DNA from: Lentilactobacillus rapi DSM 19907 = JCM 15042
GTDB lineage: Bacteria; Bacillota; Bacilli; Lactobacillales; Lactobacillaceae
Assembly (NCBI RefSeq): GCF_001436255.1
Contig: NZ_AZEI01000084.1
Coordinates: 1 to 64,000 of the forward strand
DNA length: 64,000 nucleotides
Direction of reading: 5' to 3'
Every line of letters starts with the position of its first letter. Within the stretch, counting starts at the first letter, position 1. The notes beneath the pieces were generated by a model. That model searched no databases and was not told the DNA's origin. It saw only the letters and a list, made by a program, of their open reading frames with translations. This document shows, piece after piece, positions 1-7,406 of the stretch. The position numbers and the translations under genes are program-made.

Positions 1-179
1 TTCCTTTTTTGCAAAAGTATACCAAAACTCAATTTAGATCTCAAACAGTTTCTTAATCATCGTTTTCTTCATAAAATCTACCCACTTTCAATATTTATGT
101 ATCTAATTTCTAATCCCTAACTTTGATGCGTTAAATCAAGATAAGCACTATTCCTTATATTTACCCCTCCCAAAAGATA

Positions 180-262
180 TAAAAAAACCTCATTCGTTTA
201 ATGAATGAGGTTAAAAATCTTGATTGATCAAGCCCTCATCATTAAAAATGAAAATAAGGGCT
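180..262 (-). terminator. Two hairpins closing the small-ORF transcript
   Basis: On the minus strand a hairpin at 232-262 (arms AGCCCTTAT / ATGAGGGCT) is followed by a second one at 186-213 with arms AACCTCATTC / GAATGAGGTT and a run of T. The second is a typical intrinsic terminator and would end transcription of the 34-codon ORF at 292-396. Bases 1-179 are AT-rich and I see no gene in them. Confidence 0.7.
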
Positions 263-291
263 CAACTTACTGATGGCTTGCTAGTGATAAA

Positions 292-396
292 CTAGCTCGC
301 GATCAATGTCGGGTCCTTCATCTTTAATAATAAGGCTAAATCTTGGCTAAGAGGTGCTGCCATTACGATGTTCATATCTGCATTAATAATTTTCAT
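292..396 (-). CDS. Small ORF, 34 residues, unknown function
   Basis: This ORF encodes a 34-residue peptide beginning MKIINADMNIVMAAP and ending KDPTLIAS before a TAG stop. It is supported by a perfect Shine-Dalgarno AAGGAGGT at 404-411, seven bases before the ATG, a near-consensus sigma-A promoter just upstream and a terminator just downstream. The peptide has a hydrophobic middle, no cysteine and no clear signal peptide. I do not recognise a family. It could be a small regulatory or signalling peptide, or a leader peptide, but no function is shown by the sequence. The arrangement (own promoter, own terminator, strong RBS) argues that it is truly expressed. Confidence 0.6.
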   Translation of the reverse strand: MKIINADMNIVMAAPLSQDLALLLKMKDPTLIAS

Positions 397-426
397 GACC
401 GCTACCTCCTTACCAAGATTTAATGA

Positions 427-477
427 TTGATTAGAAGTATAGTAATCCTCTCATAAAATGTCAACCTTTCTAATCAA
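427..477 (-). promoter_or_regulatory. Near-consensus promoter framed by a 10-bp inverted repeat
   Basis: Reading the minus strand, -35 TTGACA (459-464) is separated by 17 bp from -10 TATACT (436-441). A perfect inverted repeat, TTGATTAGAA at 427-436 and TTCTAATCAA at 468-477, brackets the core promoter. This is the layout of a repressor operator pair. The regulator is unknown. Confidence 0.65.
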
Positions 478-548
478 ATTAGTTTGCTCTTATTATTCAT
501 TAAAGCCCATAAACGTGATGTCTATGGGCTTTAATGACAATGAACATT

Positions 549-1619
549 TTATAAGATAATCAATTTTCTAGGTGCGGTTGTCAATCTTTCGTTTCCTTGG
601 GCGGTTATTAGAAGGTCATCTTCAATTCGAACGCCGCCCACTCCCGGCAAATAAATTCCAGGTTCAACGGTCATCACATTGTTAACTTCAGAAATGTTTG
701 ATTTCCAACGGGGGCCAAAATTGGGCCCTTCATGAATGTCCAAGCCAATTCCGTGGCCACTACCATGTTCGTAGTATTTCCCATAACCTTGCTTGGCGAT
801 GTAATCTCGCCCGGCAGCGTCGACTTCTTGACCGTTGGCACCTGGCTTAATGACGTCAAACATTAACTCTTGGGCGTTATAGACAATCCGGTGGATCTTT
901 TTCAGTTCATCACCTGGGTCCCCCAAAGCAAACGTTCGGGTACAATCTGATGTGTAACGATCGACGTAGAAACCAAAGTCAACGGTGACCATATCACCCT
1001 TTTCCAACTGTTTAGCAGACGCCGATCCATGGGGTAATGCTGACCGATACCCACTGGCGACAATCGTATCAAAGCTGGGCTTTTCAGCACCATGTTCCAA
1101 CATCCAATTATTTAACCAATTAGATACCTGTCGTTCAGTTTGGCCAATTCGGACATGCTTGATTAACTCGTTAAAACCTTCGCTTGCCAGGGCAGTTGAC
1201 TTCCGCAAAGTAGCCACTTCATCTGCATCTTTTACCTCACGAAGCTTTTCAACCACGCCATTTTCGGCAATTAAGGCATCGCCAAAGAGCTTACTGAGCG
1301 TTTGATAGAGCTGGAAACTAACGGAGGTCTCAAACCCAACTCGTTGGAACTTCGGCCCAGTTAATACTTTATGGGCGACTTCATAGTAATCGCGGGTGAT
1401 TTCAAGATTAATGTCCTTTGGAAGCGAACTTTCCAATTCGACTTGATAACGAGCATCGGTAATCAGGGTCAAAGAATTCGGGGTCGCCGCTAAGCAGCCA
1501 TCTCCAGGTAATCCTTGAAAGCCGGTTAAGTATTCCAAACTGAAAGGATTCGTAACGATAAATGCATCCAACCCTAGTTGGGCCATTGTTTTCTGAAAAC
1601 GACTAATTCTTTGATTCAT
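549..1619 (-). CDS. M24-family metallopeptidase (Xaa-Pro aminopeptidase/dipeptidase type)
   Basis: Cytoplasmic two-metal peptidase of the pita-bread fold that removes or splits residues next to proline. The N-terminal creatinase-like domain spans about residues 1-125, and the catalytic domain follows. Metal ligands are visible: Asp in VDFGFYVDR, Asp in TSDCTRTF, His in HGSGHGIGLDIHEGP, Glu in VEPGIYLPG and Glu in VRIEDD. Length (356 aa) is normal. I chose the ATG at 1619, ten bases after AGGAG. The GTG at 1628 lies against the SD and is unlikely. Peptidases of this kind help lactobacilli use casein- or plant-derived peptides. PepQ and PepP types cannot be told apart by eye. Confidence 0.9.
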   Translation of the reverse strand: MNQRISRFQKTMAQLGLDAFIVTNPFSLEYLTGFQGLPGDGCLAATPNSLTLITDARYQVELESSLPKDINLEITRDYYEVAHKVLTGPKFQRVGFETSVSFQLYQTLSKLFGDALIAENGVVEKLREVKDADEVATLRKSTALASEGFNELIKHVRIGQTERQVSNWLNNWMLEHGAEKPSFDTIVASGYRSALPHGSASAKQLEKGDMVTVDFGFYVDRYTSDCTRTFALGDPGDELKKIHRIVYNAQELMFDVIKPGANGQEVDAAGRDYIAKQGYGKYYEHGSGHGIGLDIHEGPNFGPRWKSNISEVNNVMTVEPGIYLPGVGGVRIEDDLLITAQGNERLTTAPRKLIIL

Positions 1620-1651
1620 TCCGACCACACTCCTATCATTATTTTTGCTAC

Positions 1652-2854
1652 TTAATCACTAAATACATATCGCTCATGATCGACCAGCAAGCCAACTGAT
1701 GTCATCATCGCGACAACCACGATCAGGAAAATCAAGACAACTGTCCAGCTTGACGTCAAACTATGAACGTACCCACAAATCATTGGCCCAGCAGCCGCTA
1801 ACAGATAACCAAAGGACTGCCCCATGCCAGAAACAGCGGCCGTTTCATTCGGGTCACGAGTCTTCAAATTGAATAAGGTCATCGCCTCACTGAAAGCCAT
1901 GTTAGTCGAAAGCCCCAGCAAGATGCAGGCCACAACCGCAAACCAGAAACTCACGGTCGCCAGCAATAAGCTCCCCAGTCCTGCAAAAAAGATGACAGCA
2001 ATCGTCAGGACCATGGTTGACTGCCGTTTAGCCTCACTGATAATTCTCGGAATAATAAATGAAAATGGCAAGGCGGTTATTTGGAGTAACCCCAGCAGAT
2101 AACCGGCAGTATTCTGCTTAATTCCTGAAGCCATCAAAATCGGTGGCAGCCAGGTCAAAATTGAATAAAACAACAATGACTGTAATCCCATGAAGCCACC
2201 AAGTGCCCAAGCTAACGGCCGTTTCCATGGCGAAGTTTGCGTTTGCCCGTGATGATACGATTTCTTCTTATTAGTTGTCATTTTTGACTGGCTGATACTC
2301 AATAATACCGCCACAATAATGGCAATAACTGGAATAATTGAAATAAACTGCATCATGACTTGCCACGAAATCCATTGGCTGATAACGGAACTAAAACCGG
2401 CTGAAATTGCGCTCGATAACGACATCGCAAAGACGTACATCCCGGTGTAGGTCCCAATTCGCATCGGAAACAAATAAGAAACCAAAGTCGGCGCCAAAAC
2501 GTTTAACATGGCAATCCCACACCCAATACAAATCGTTCCAATTAGTAATCCCGTAAAAGAATACACGCGGACAAAGTTTCCAATTGCGAGTAACAACAAG
2601 TCCGCCATCGTGACCGTTAAAATTCCAAATCGCCGGATAAAAAAGGTAACGGTTGGTGACAATAACCCAAAACAAATCAGGGGGATCGTCGTCAAACTCC
2701 CCAGAAACCATTCCGGTAAACTAAATGAATTTTGAATATTTGCTAAAATTGGCGGGACAACTGTAATCGCCGTCCGCATATTTGCCCCAACCAGAAATAT
2801 GAGTAAGGCACCAAGAAGAACTCGGTGGGACACTGGCGTTGTTTCTTCCTTCAT
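1652..2854 (-). CDS. MFS transporter, CynX/NimT type
   Basis: A 400-residue integral membrane protein with about 12 hydrophobic segments. The start has the signature of the cyanate/nitroimidazole transporter branch (LLIFLVGANMRTAITVVPP), with the conserved N-R-T motif in the first membrane segment. The central loop (about 190-210) is Lys/His rich and cytoplasmic. The substrate cannot be read from sequence, and cyanate is only the name-giving case. A GAGGAG site precedes the ATG. The gene is 30 bp downstream of the GNAT gene and 32 bp upstream of the M24 gene, so the three may be co-transcribed. Confidence 0.8.
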   Translation of the reverse strand: MKEETTPVSHRVLLGALLIFLVGANMRTAITVVPPILANIQNSFSLPEWFLGSLTTIPLICFGLLSPTVTFFIRRFGILTVTMADLLLLAIGNFVRVYSFTGLLIGTICIGCGIAMLNVLAPTLVSYLFPMRIGTYTGMYVFAMSLSSAISAGFSSVISQWISWQVMMQFISIIPVIAIIVAVLLSISQSKMTTNKKKSYHHGQTQTSPWKRPLAWALGGFMGLQSLLFYSILTWLPPILMASGIKQNTAGYLLGLLQITALPFSFIIPRIISEAKRQSTMVLTIAVIFFAGLGSLLLATVSFWFAVVACILLGLSTNMAFSEAMTLFNLKTRDPNETAAVSGMGQSFGYLLAAAGPMICGYVHSLTSSWTVVLIFLIVVVAMMTSVGLLVDHERYVFSD

Positions 2855-2882
2855 TTAAAATTCTCTCCTCAATTATGAAATT

Positions 2883-3326
2883 CTACTTCAGTTCTTTCTC
2901 TAAAATTCGCATTTTACGCCCCATTTGATCGATGGAGGTACCAATTTGTTGATAACCAAACTTTTCATACAGCCCAATGTGCTTGGTAACGATGTATGCT
3001 TTGCGGAAACCAACCTGAGTTAGCTGACTTTCAGCAATGGTGACCAGCCGCTCGCTCAAATGACGACCCCGATAGGCCTCACTCACAAAAACATAGCCGA
3101 TGAACGGCGAATACCCACTGGCTTTAACAATGTCTTCTTTGACAATTGCACAAAAGCCGACCAGTTGATCGCCATCGGTTAATACAATCACGCGCTCCCA
3201 ATCCAGGAAGTGATGAGCGATCATCTCATTTGCTAAATATTTACCGGCTGGCCAGGAAACGGCCCCAATTAATTTAGCAAAATGGTGCCATTGAGGATCG
3301 TGATCCGCTAAGATAATCTGTTTCAA
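2883..3326 (-). CDS. GNAT-family N-acetyltransferase
   Basis: A 147-residue single-domain acetyltransferase. The acetyl-CoA pyrophosphate-binding loop is visible as EAYRGRHLSERLV (about residues 83-95), after the beta-4 strand GYVFVS. The tail LYEKFGYQQIG is typical of the family. The start is TTG, seven bases after AAAGGAG, and no better ATG exists. The acceptor substrate is unknown. First gene of a probable three-gene unit with the MFS and M24 genes. Confidence 0.8.
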   Translation of the reverse strand: MKQIILADHDPQWHHFAKLIGAVSWPAGKYLANEMIAHHFLDWERVIVLTDGDQLVGFCAIVKEDIVKASGYSPFIGYVFVSEAYRGRHLSERLVTIAESQLTQVGFRKAYIVTKHIGLYEKFGYQQIGTSIDQMGRKMRILEKELK

Positions 3327-3486
3327 TTTTGGTCTCCTTTCTATAAATTAACTCCAAGTGATTCAATTATAGACTATTTAAAAGGATTTGCGAAAGTTGA
3401 TTCAGCTATTTTCAAGTCTTGAAGAACCTTTTCAGAACCAGCCGACTATCCTATAATTAGGAATCATAATAAAGCGAGGCGTTCAT

Positions 3487-4065
3487 ATGAAGAAAATTGC
3501 TGTTTATTGTGGCGCGAGTTCAGGAAATTCGCCCATCTATTCCCAATCCGCAATCCAGTTGGCTGACTGGTTCATTGAAAATCATTATGAATTAATCTAT
3601 GGAGGTGGGGGTGTTGGCTTAATGGGCGTCATCTCCGATCGAATCTTGAAGCAAGGCGGTCTGGTTCGCGGCGTCATGACAACCCAATTAGTCCAGCGAG
3701 GAGCAGAATCCCCTCAACTCGCCTCACTATCAGAATTAATTGTGGTCAAAGACATGTCTGAACGAAAGGCTAAAATGATGCAACTGTCCGACGGCTGCAT
3801 TGCATTGCCGGGCGGCGTCGGGACTTTAGAAGAAATTATTCAGTCATTTTCTTGGGCAAGATTGGGAGACAACCCGAATCCGTGCGTGTTCTATAACGTC
3901 AACGATTACTACCGACCACTCATTCAAATGTTCGATCAGATGGTATCTGTGGGCTTTTTAACTGCTGCCGACAGGAAAAAGGTGCTGTTCTCCGATTCAT
4001 TACCTGAGATAAAGGCCTTCATGGAGAGCTATGTACCACCGAGAGTCAGGACATATAACAACTGA
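3487..4065 (+). CDS. LOG-family protein (TIGR00730, Rossmann fold)
   Basis: A 192-residue protein of the LOG (Lonely guy) family. Family members cleave the N-glycosidic bond of nucleoside 5'-monophosphates; in bacteria the physiological role is often unclear. The two hallmark motifs are present: GGGGVGLMG (about 39-47) and PGGVGTLEE (about 106-114). Start ATG is preceded by GAGGCG, and a -10 like TATAAT lies at 3452-3457. Transcribed divergently from the GNAT gene. Often annotated as a lysine decarboxylase, which is a historical misnomer. Confidence 0.88.
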   Translation: MKKIAVYCGASSGNSPIYSQSAIQLADWFIENHYELIYGGGGVGLMGVISDRILKQGGLVRGVMTTQLVQRGAESPQLASLSELIVVKDMSERKAKMMQLSDGCIALPGGVGTLEEIIQSFSWARLGDNPNPCVFYNVNDYYRPLIQMFDQMVSVGFLTAADRKKVLFSDSLPEIKAFMESYVPPRVRTYNN

Positions 4066-4149
4066 GCCGAATAACCCGATTAAGCGTTTTTTGATCCGGG
4101 TACGCAGAAATCAATTAACGTGACTCACCACCCTATCTGGATTAGAAAA

Positions 4150-4262
4150 GGCTGCGACAAACGGCTGATCCCGGCCATTTAAGCCAAAAAAGCAATGCAT
4201 CTAATGTGAATGCACTGCTTTTTTGCAATTCTGGGATCAAATCACCTTTCGTCACAATCTCG
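4150..4262. repeat. Family A hairpin repeat, copy 1
   Basis: Long imperfect palindrome whose outer parts are GGCTGATCCCGGCCATTTAA and its counterpart near TTCTGGGATCAAATC, with an inner A/T-flanked stem GCAATGCAT / AATGCACTGC. Related copies lie at 9857-9975, 13331-13450, 14917-15000 (half) and 25238-25353. It lies between two convergent genes (LOG and GH59) and probably works as a bidirectional terminator. Confidence 0.65.
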
Positions 4263-4265
4263 TAC

Positions 4266-6821
4266 TCACACCAACCATTCAACTGCATCAAGTGTGTAAG
4301 TCCCATCGACCACTGTGATTTCTACATGATGTTCCCCAGTGGATAAACCGGTGAACAGGCTATTTTCCGTGCGGTCTTCAGCCATTTGAGGTTGCATATT
4401 CCAAGCCAGGACTTGGTTATCGACAACTACTTTCAAATGACAGTCAGCTTTCTGTTTGCCAATCAATGAAAACCCACTCCCGGCAAAATCAAACGAAACC
4501 GTCGTCGGCTGCTGGTCGCTCCCGGTTCCATAGGAAAGGGTGCGATTCCACTTTGTGTTTCCCAGGCCGCAAACGTGATTCCAATCCCCAGTATACGAAA
4601 TGGCATCGTCAAGATCATCTAAACGGCGAGAAATCAGTGAACTTCCTGTGGCAGCCTTCTTGATGACCAGTTTCTCAATCTGGGTATGATAATAACCACA
4701 ACCGATTTTTACCCGGCCGCTAAATTTTGGATTATCCGTATCCGTAAAATTGAAAACAACTTTTCCATCAACGGCTGCCTCTAAATTGTTGCCATTTGCA
4801 GAAAACCTAATTTGATGAGTTTTCGTTAACGCTAATTGATCGACATGTGCTAATTTAACGACTCGGTCTTCTTTGACCAGCTCGCAGAGGCCGTCTGTGT
4901 ATAGTTTAAACACATATGGGGCACTCTCAAGTCTACCATTAACATCCGTTAACTCGCGCAAACCAATTCCGAAATAGTTTCCGGTTGGTGAATTCTGAAT
5001 CGTCTGGTGATCGAACTTCATAGATACATTAACCGCATAATCAGTCCATTTATCGTCACCGATCGTAAAGTTTGGTGCAAACGAGTACTCCCAGTCAAGG
5101 GCCCGTTGATCCTCAGTAATCATCTGTTGCAAGACGTTTTTGCCTTTTGACTTGACAATTTCGAATGCGCCACCTTGATCAGCGGTATATCTTGGAGTAT
5201 TACCCCGCGAACTCAGATAATTGTTAGGATACTTAGCATAAGAGAAATCATCCTCGTAAAGAATCCGGTTGTCGCCATCGATCCCAAGGGTGTAATCGTC
5301 GTGGCGGCTTTCAACTCTGTGATAAGCCACCTCATCATCGTTTTCCAAGCTCAAGGTGGTGGCGGTCACAATTGAATGGGGATTCACCACAATGTTTACC
5401 ATGCCGGCGGTTATCTCAAGCTTTTCCCGGACGCGCTTTAAATTAGTGTCATAGTCTTGATCCGAATTTTCAGGACCAATGCTTTCCCAAACTACAAGTT
5501 TCTGATTGGGAGCCAAATTGACATTTTTAATGGCAACATGATACGTTCGAGTTTGCGAACTATCATTCACCATTATAACTGAAAAGTTTTGCTTATCCGG
5601 CGCCATCAACGTCAAATAACTGGGTGCCTCCCGATTATGATCCAAGTTTTCAGTTCCACCAACGCCACTGTCACAGGCACTGGTTAGATAACGCCAGGCG
5701 CCTTCATCTGCCCAGCCGGCTTTGGCAAAGTCACTAAAATGCTTCATACACTGCAATCCAACATTGTCGACTTCGAAATGGCCAGACCATGGCCGACTAG
5801 CTGCAATCAGTTCCTTATGACTGTAGTTGACTCCGGGGTAGTAAGCGGAAACTGCTGGCTGGAAAATATAGAAGCTCCGGCGTGAGTTGACGTAACTCTT
5901 GATCAATCGGTTAGCCACATCCAGCCCGCTTTGTTTGCCGCCAATTCCGTCTCCATTTGACGCCTTAACCCGGTATTTGCCAAAGGTCATTGGGGCAATC
6001 CCTTCGCTATACCACACTTCATGCTGAAGATCATCTGCCAGCTTGGTGAACGGTTTGTTTGTCCCATCATCAGTATTATAGTGAAATCCAACTGCGGCTA
6101 CTTTATCCCGTAATTGCTTGTCGGCAATCATCATATCCCCGAAATCGCGTTCATAGTTTTGATCTGCGGCAATGATTTTAATTCGGTTATATTGGTCAAT
6201 CGGAAACTTAGCTGGAAATGCAGTGCGATCGTTTGCGATTCGATCAGCGAACCACTTGATCCACTGAACCATTGGGTGCTTGGTTTCATTTCGATCTGGA
6301 TCAACGTAATCAATCAAATACCCATATTCCTGATAGGCAGCAACAATGGTCCGCTTGTACCATTGATACATCGGCTCAAACGCGGATTCCGGCACCAACT
6401 TGTCGGGATCAGCGGATTTGACATTCACCCACAGCTTACGCAAGAATCCTGGTTCTCCCCATCTCAATATGGCCGTTTTTAAAGCCGGCTGGAGCTCTTT
6501 GGCATCGGCAGCCAGTTGAAAGCCAGCTCCTCGTTTGACATTAGCGGCATCATCGGCACTGCGCATTGTCGCCGGCTCGGTGCCAGAGGAAGTATTGCCA
6601 TCATCCCCCATTTCCAGCTTAATCATCCTCATCAAAGGATGCTTGCCGCCAAAGAGAATCTGGAGGATTTGATTATAGCTGTCCTCATGTTCCCACTTAT
6701 AATCCAACAATAATCGTGAGGAATTGTTACAGCTCAGGTAGCCAAAGCCTTTAAATGTATGACCATCCTTGTCATCAAGGTCAAGCTGGTCACCGTCAAT
6801 TACAAAGTTTGTATGATTCAT
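4266..6821 (-). CDS. GH59-like glycoside hydrolase (galactocerebrosidase-type fold), cytoplasmic
   Basis: An 851-residue protein matching the GH59 pattern known from animal GALC. MIKLEMGDDGNTSSGTEPA (66-84) mirrors GALC's VEIGGDGQTTDGTEPS, RPWSGHFEV mirrors EPWSGHYVV, and EDDFSYAKYP starts a lectin-like domain as DDFNVDYP does in GALC. Candidate catalytic residues are Glu179 (acid/base, in DRNET) and Glu273 (nucleophile, in YSEGI). A third beta-sandwich domain fills about 735-851 and looks like a carbohydrate-binding module. There is no signal peptide, so it should act on imported sugars. Known members release beta-galactose; activity here is inferred. SD AGGAG lies nine bases before the ATG, at the edge of the upstream repeat array. 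Confidence 0.75.
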   Translation of the reverse strand: MNHTNFVIDGDQLDLDDKDGHTFKGFGYLSCNNSSRLLLDYKWEHEDSYNQILQILFGGKHPLMRMIKLEMGDDGNTSSGTEPATMRSADDAANVKRGAGFQLAADAKELQPALKTAILRWGEPGFLRKLWVNVKSADPDKLVPESAFEPMYQWYKRTIVAAYQEYGYLIDYVDPDRNETKHPMVQWIKWFADRIANDRTAFPAKFPIDQYNRIKIIAADQNYERDFGDMMIADKQLRDKVAAVGFHYNTDDGTNKPFTKLADDLQHEVWYSEGIAPMTFGKYRVKASNGDGIGGKQSGLDVANRLIKSYVNSRRSFYIFQPAVSAYYPGVNYSHKELIAASRPWSGHFEVDNVGLQCMKHFSDFAKAGWADEGAWRYLTSACDSGVGGTENLDHNREAPSYLTLMAPDKQNFSVIMVNDSSQTRTYHVAIKNVNLAPNQKLVVWESIGPENSDQDYDTNLKRVREKLEITAGMVNIVVNPHSIVTATTLSLENDDEVAYHRVESRHDDYTLGIDGDNRILYEDDFSYAKYPNNYLSSRGNTPRYTADQGGAFEIVKSKGKNVLQQMITEDQRALDWEYSFAPNFTIGDDKWTDYAVNVSMKFDHQTIQNSPTGNYFGIGLRELTDVNGRLESAPYVFKLYTDGLCELVKEDRVVKLAHVDQLALTKTHQIRFSANGNNLEAAVDGKVVFNFTDTDNPKFSGRVKIGCGYYHTQIEKLVIKKAATGSSLISRRLDDLDDAISYTGDWNHVCGLGNTKWNRTLSYGTGSDQQPTTVSFDFAGSGFSLIGKQKADCHLKVVVDNQVLAWNMQPQMAEDRTENSLFTGLSTGEHHVEITVVDGTYTLDAVEWLV

Positions 6822-6834
6822 TTATATGATCTCC

Positions 6835-7338
6835 TAAAATAAAGTGAGCTGAACAAAGCGGTTAGAAGTCGGAGCGTAAGTCTCCTCAAGCGGAAATTCC
6901 GGGTTTGAGAATTTTTGCTTGAGGTGCTTACGTGCAGACTTCTGCTTTGGAAAGCTGTCCTAAAATAAAGTGAGCCGAACAAAGCGGTTAGAAGTCGGAG
7001 CGTAAGTCTCCTCAAGCGGAAATTCCGGGCTTGGGAATTTTTGCTTGAGGTGCTTACGTGCAGACTTCTGCTTTGGAAAGCTGTCCTAAAATAAAGTGAG
7101 CCGAACAAAGCGGTTAGAAGTCGGAGCGCAAGTCTCCTCAAGCGGAAATTCCGGGTTTGAGAATTTTTGCTTGAGGTGCTTACGTGCAGACTTCTGCTTT
7201 GGTAAGCTGTCCTAAAATAAAGTGAGCTGAACAAAGCGGTTAGGGATCGGAGTGTAAGTCTCCTCGAACGGAAATTCCGGTTTTTGGAATTTTTGTTCGA
7301 GGTGCTTACATGCAGATCCCTGCTTTGGCAAGCTGTCC
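6835..7338. repeat. Family B hairpin: exact tandem array of four 126-bp units
   Basis: Units start at 6835, 6961, 7087 and 7213, each 126 bp. Each unit is a long imperfect hairpin: AGCGGTTAGAAGTC near the left end pairs with GACTTCTGCTT near the right, and CCTCAAGC pairs with GCTTGAGG inside. Unit 4 differs in both arms in step (GATCC for the outer stem, CGAAC/GTTCG inside), which keeps pairing. The array sits between the beta-glucuronidase terminator and the GH59 start codon, so it forms the GH59 leader or promoter region. Because 126 is divisible by three, it leaves a meaningless open frame across all units. Confidence 0.9.
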
Positions 7339-7354
7339 TAGAATTACCAGATTC

Positions 7355-7397
7355 AAAAAGTAGTGGCCTGCACCACTCAATGGGCGACCACTGCTTC
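7355..7397 (-). terminator. Intrinsic terminator of the beta-glucuronidase gene
   Basis: On the minus strand AAGCAGTGGTCGCC pairs with the downstream GGCCACTACTT and is followed by TTTTTG. It would separate the GH2 transcript from the repeat array and the GH59 gene. Confidence 0.6.
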
Positions 7398-7406
7398 AAT
7401 TAATCA

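Noticed and set aside
1-179. Gene in the left-edge AT-rich stretch
   Set aside because: No open frame with an RBS on either strand.
6835-7338. CRISPR array
   Set aside because: Units are directly adjacent 126-bp hairpins without short repeats and unique spacers, and no cas genes are near.
6818-7399. Open frame of 193 codons on the minus strand with repeated RSLHVSTSSKNSQ blocks
   Set aside because: It is the translation of the 4 x 126 bp hairpin array. 126 is divisible by three, so the frame stays open by arithmetic. The same peptide-like text appears at other family B copies.
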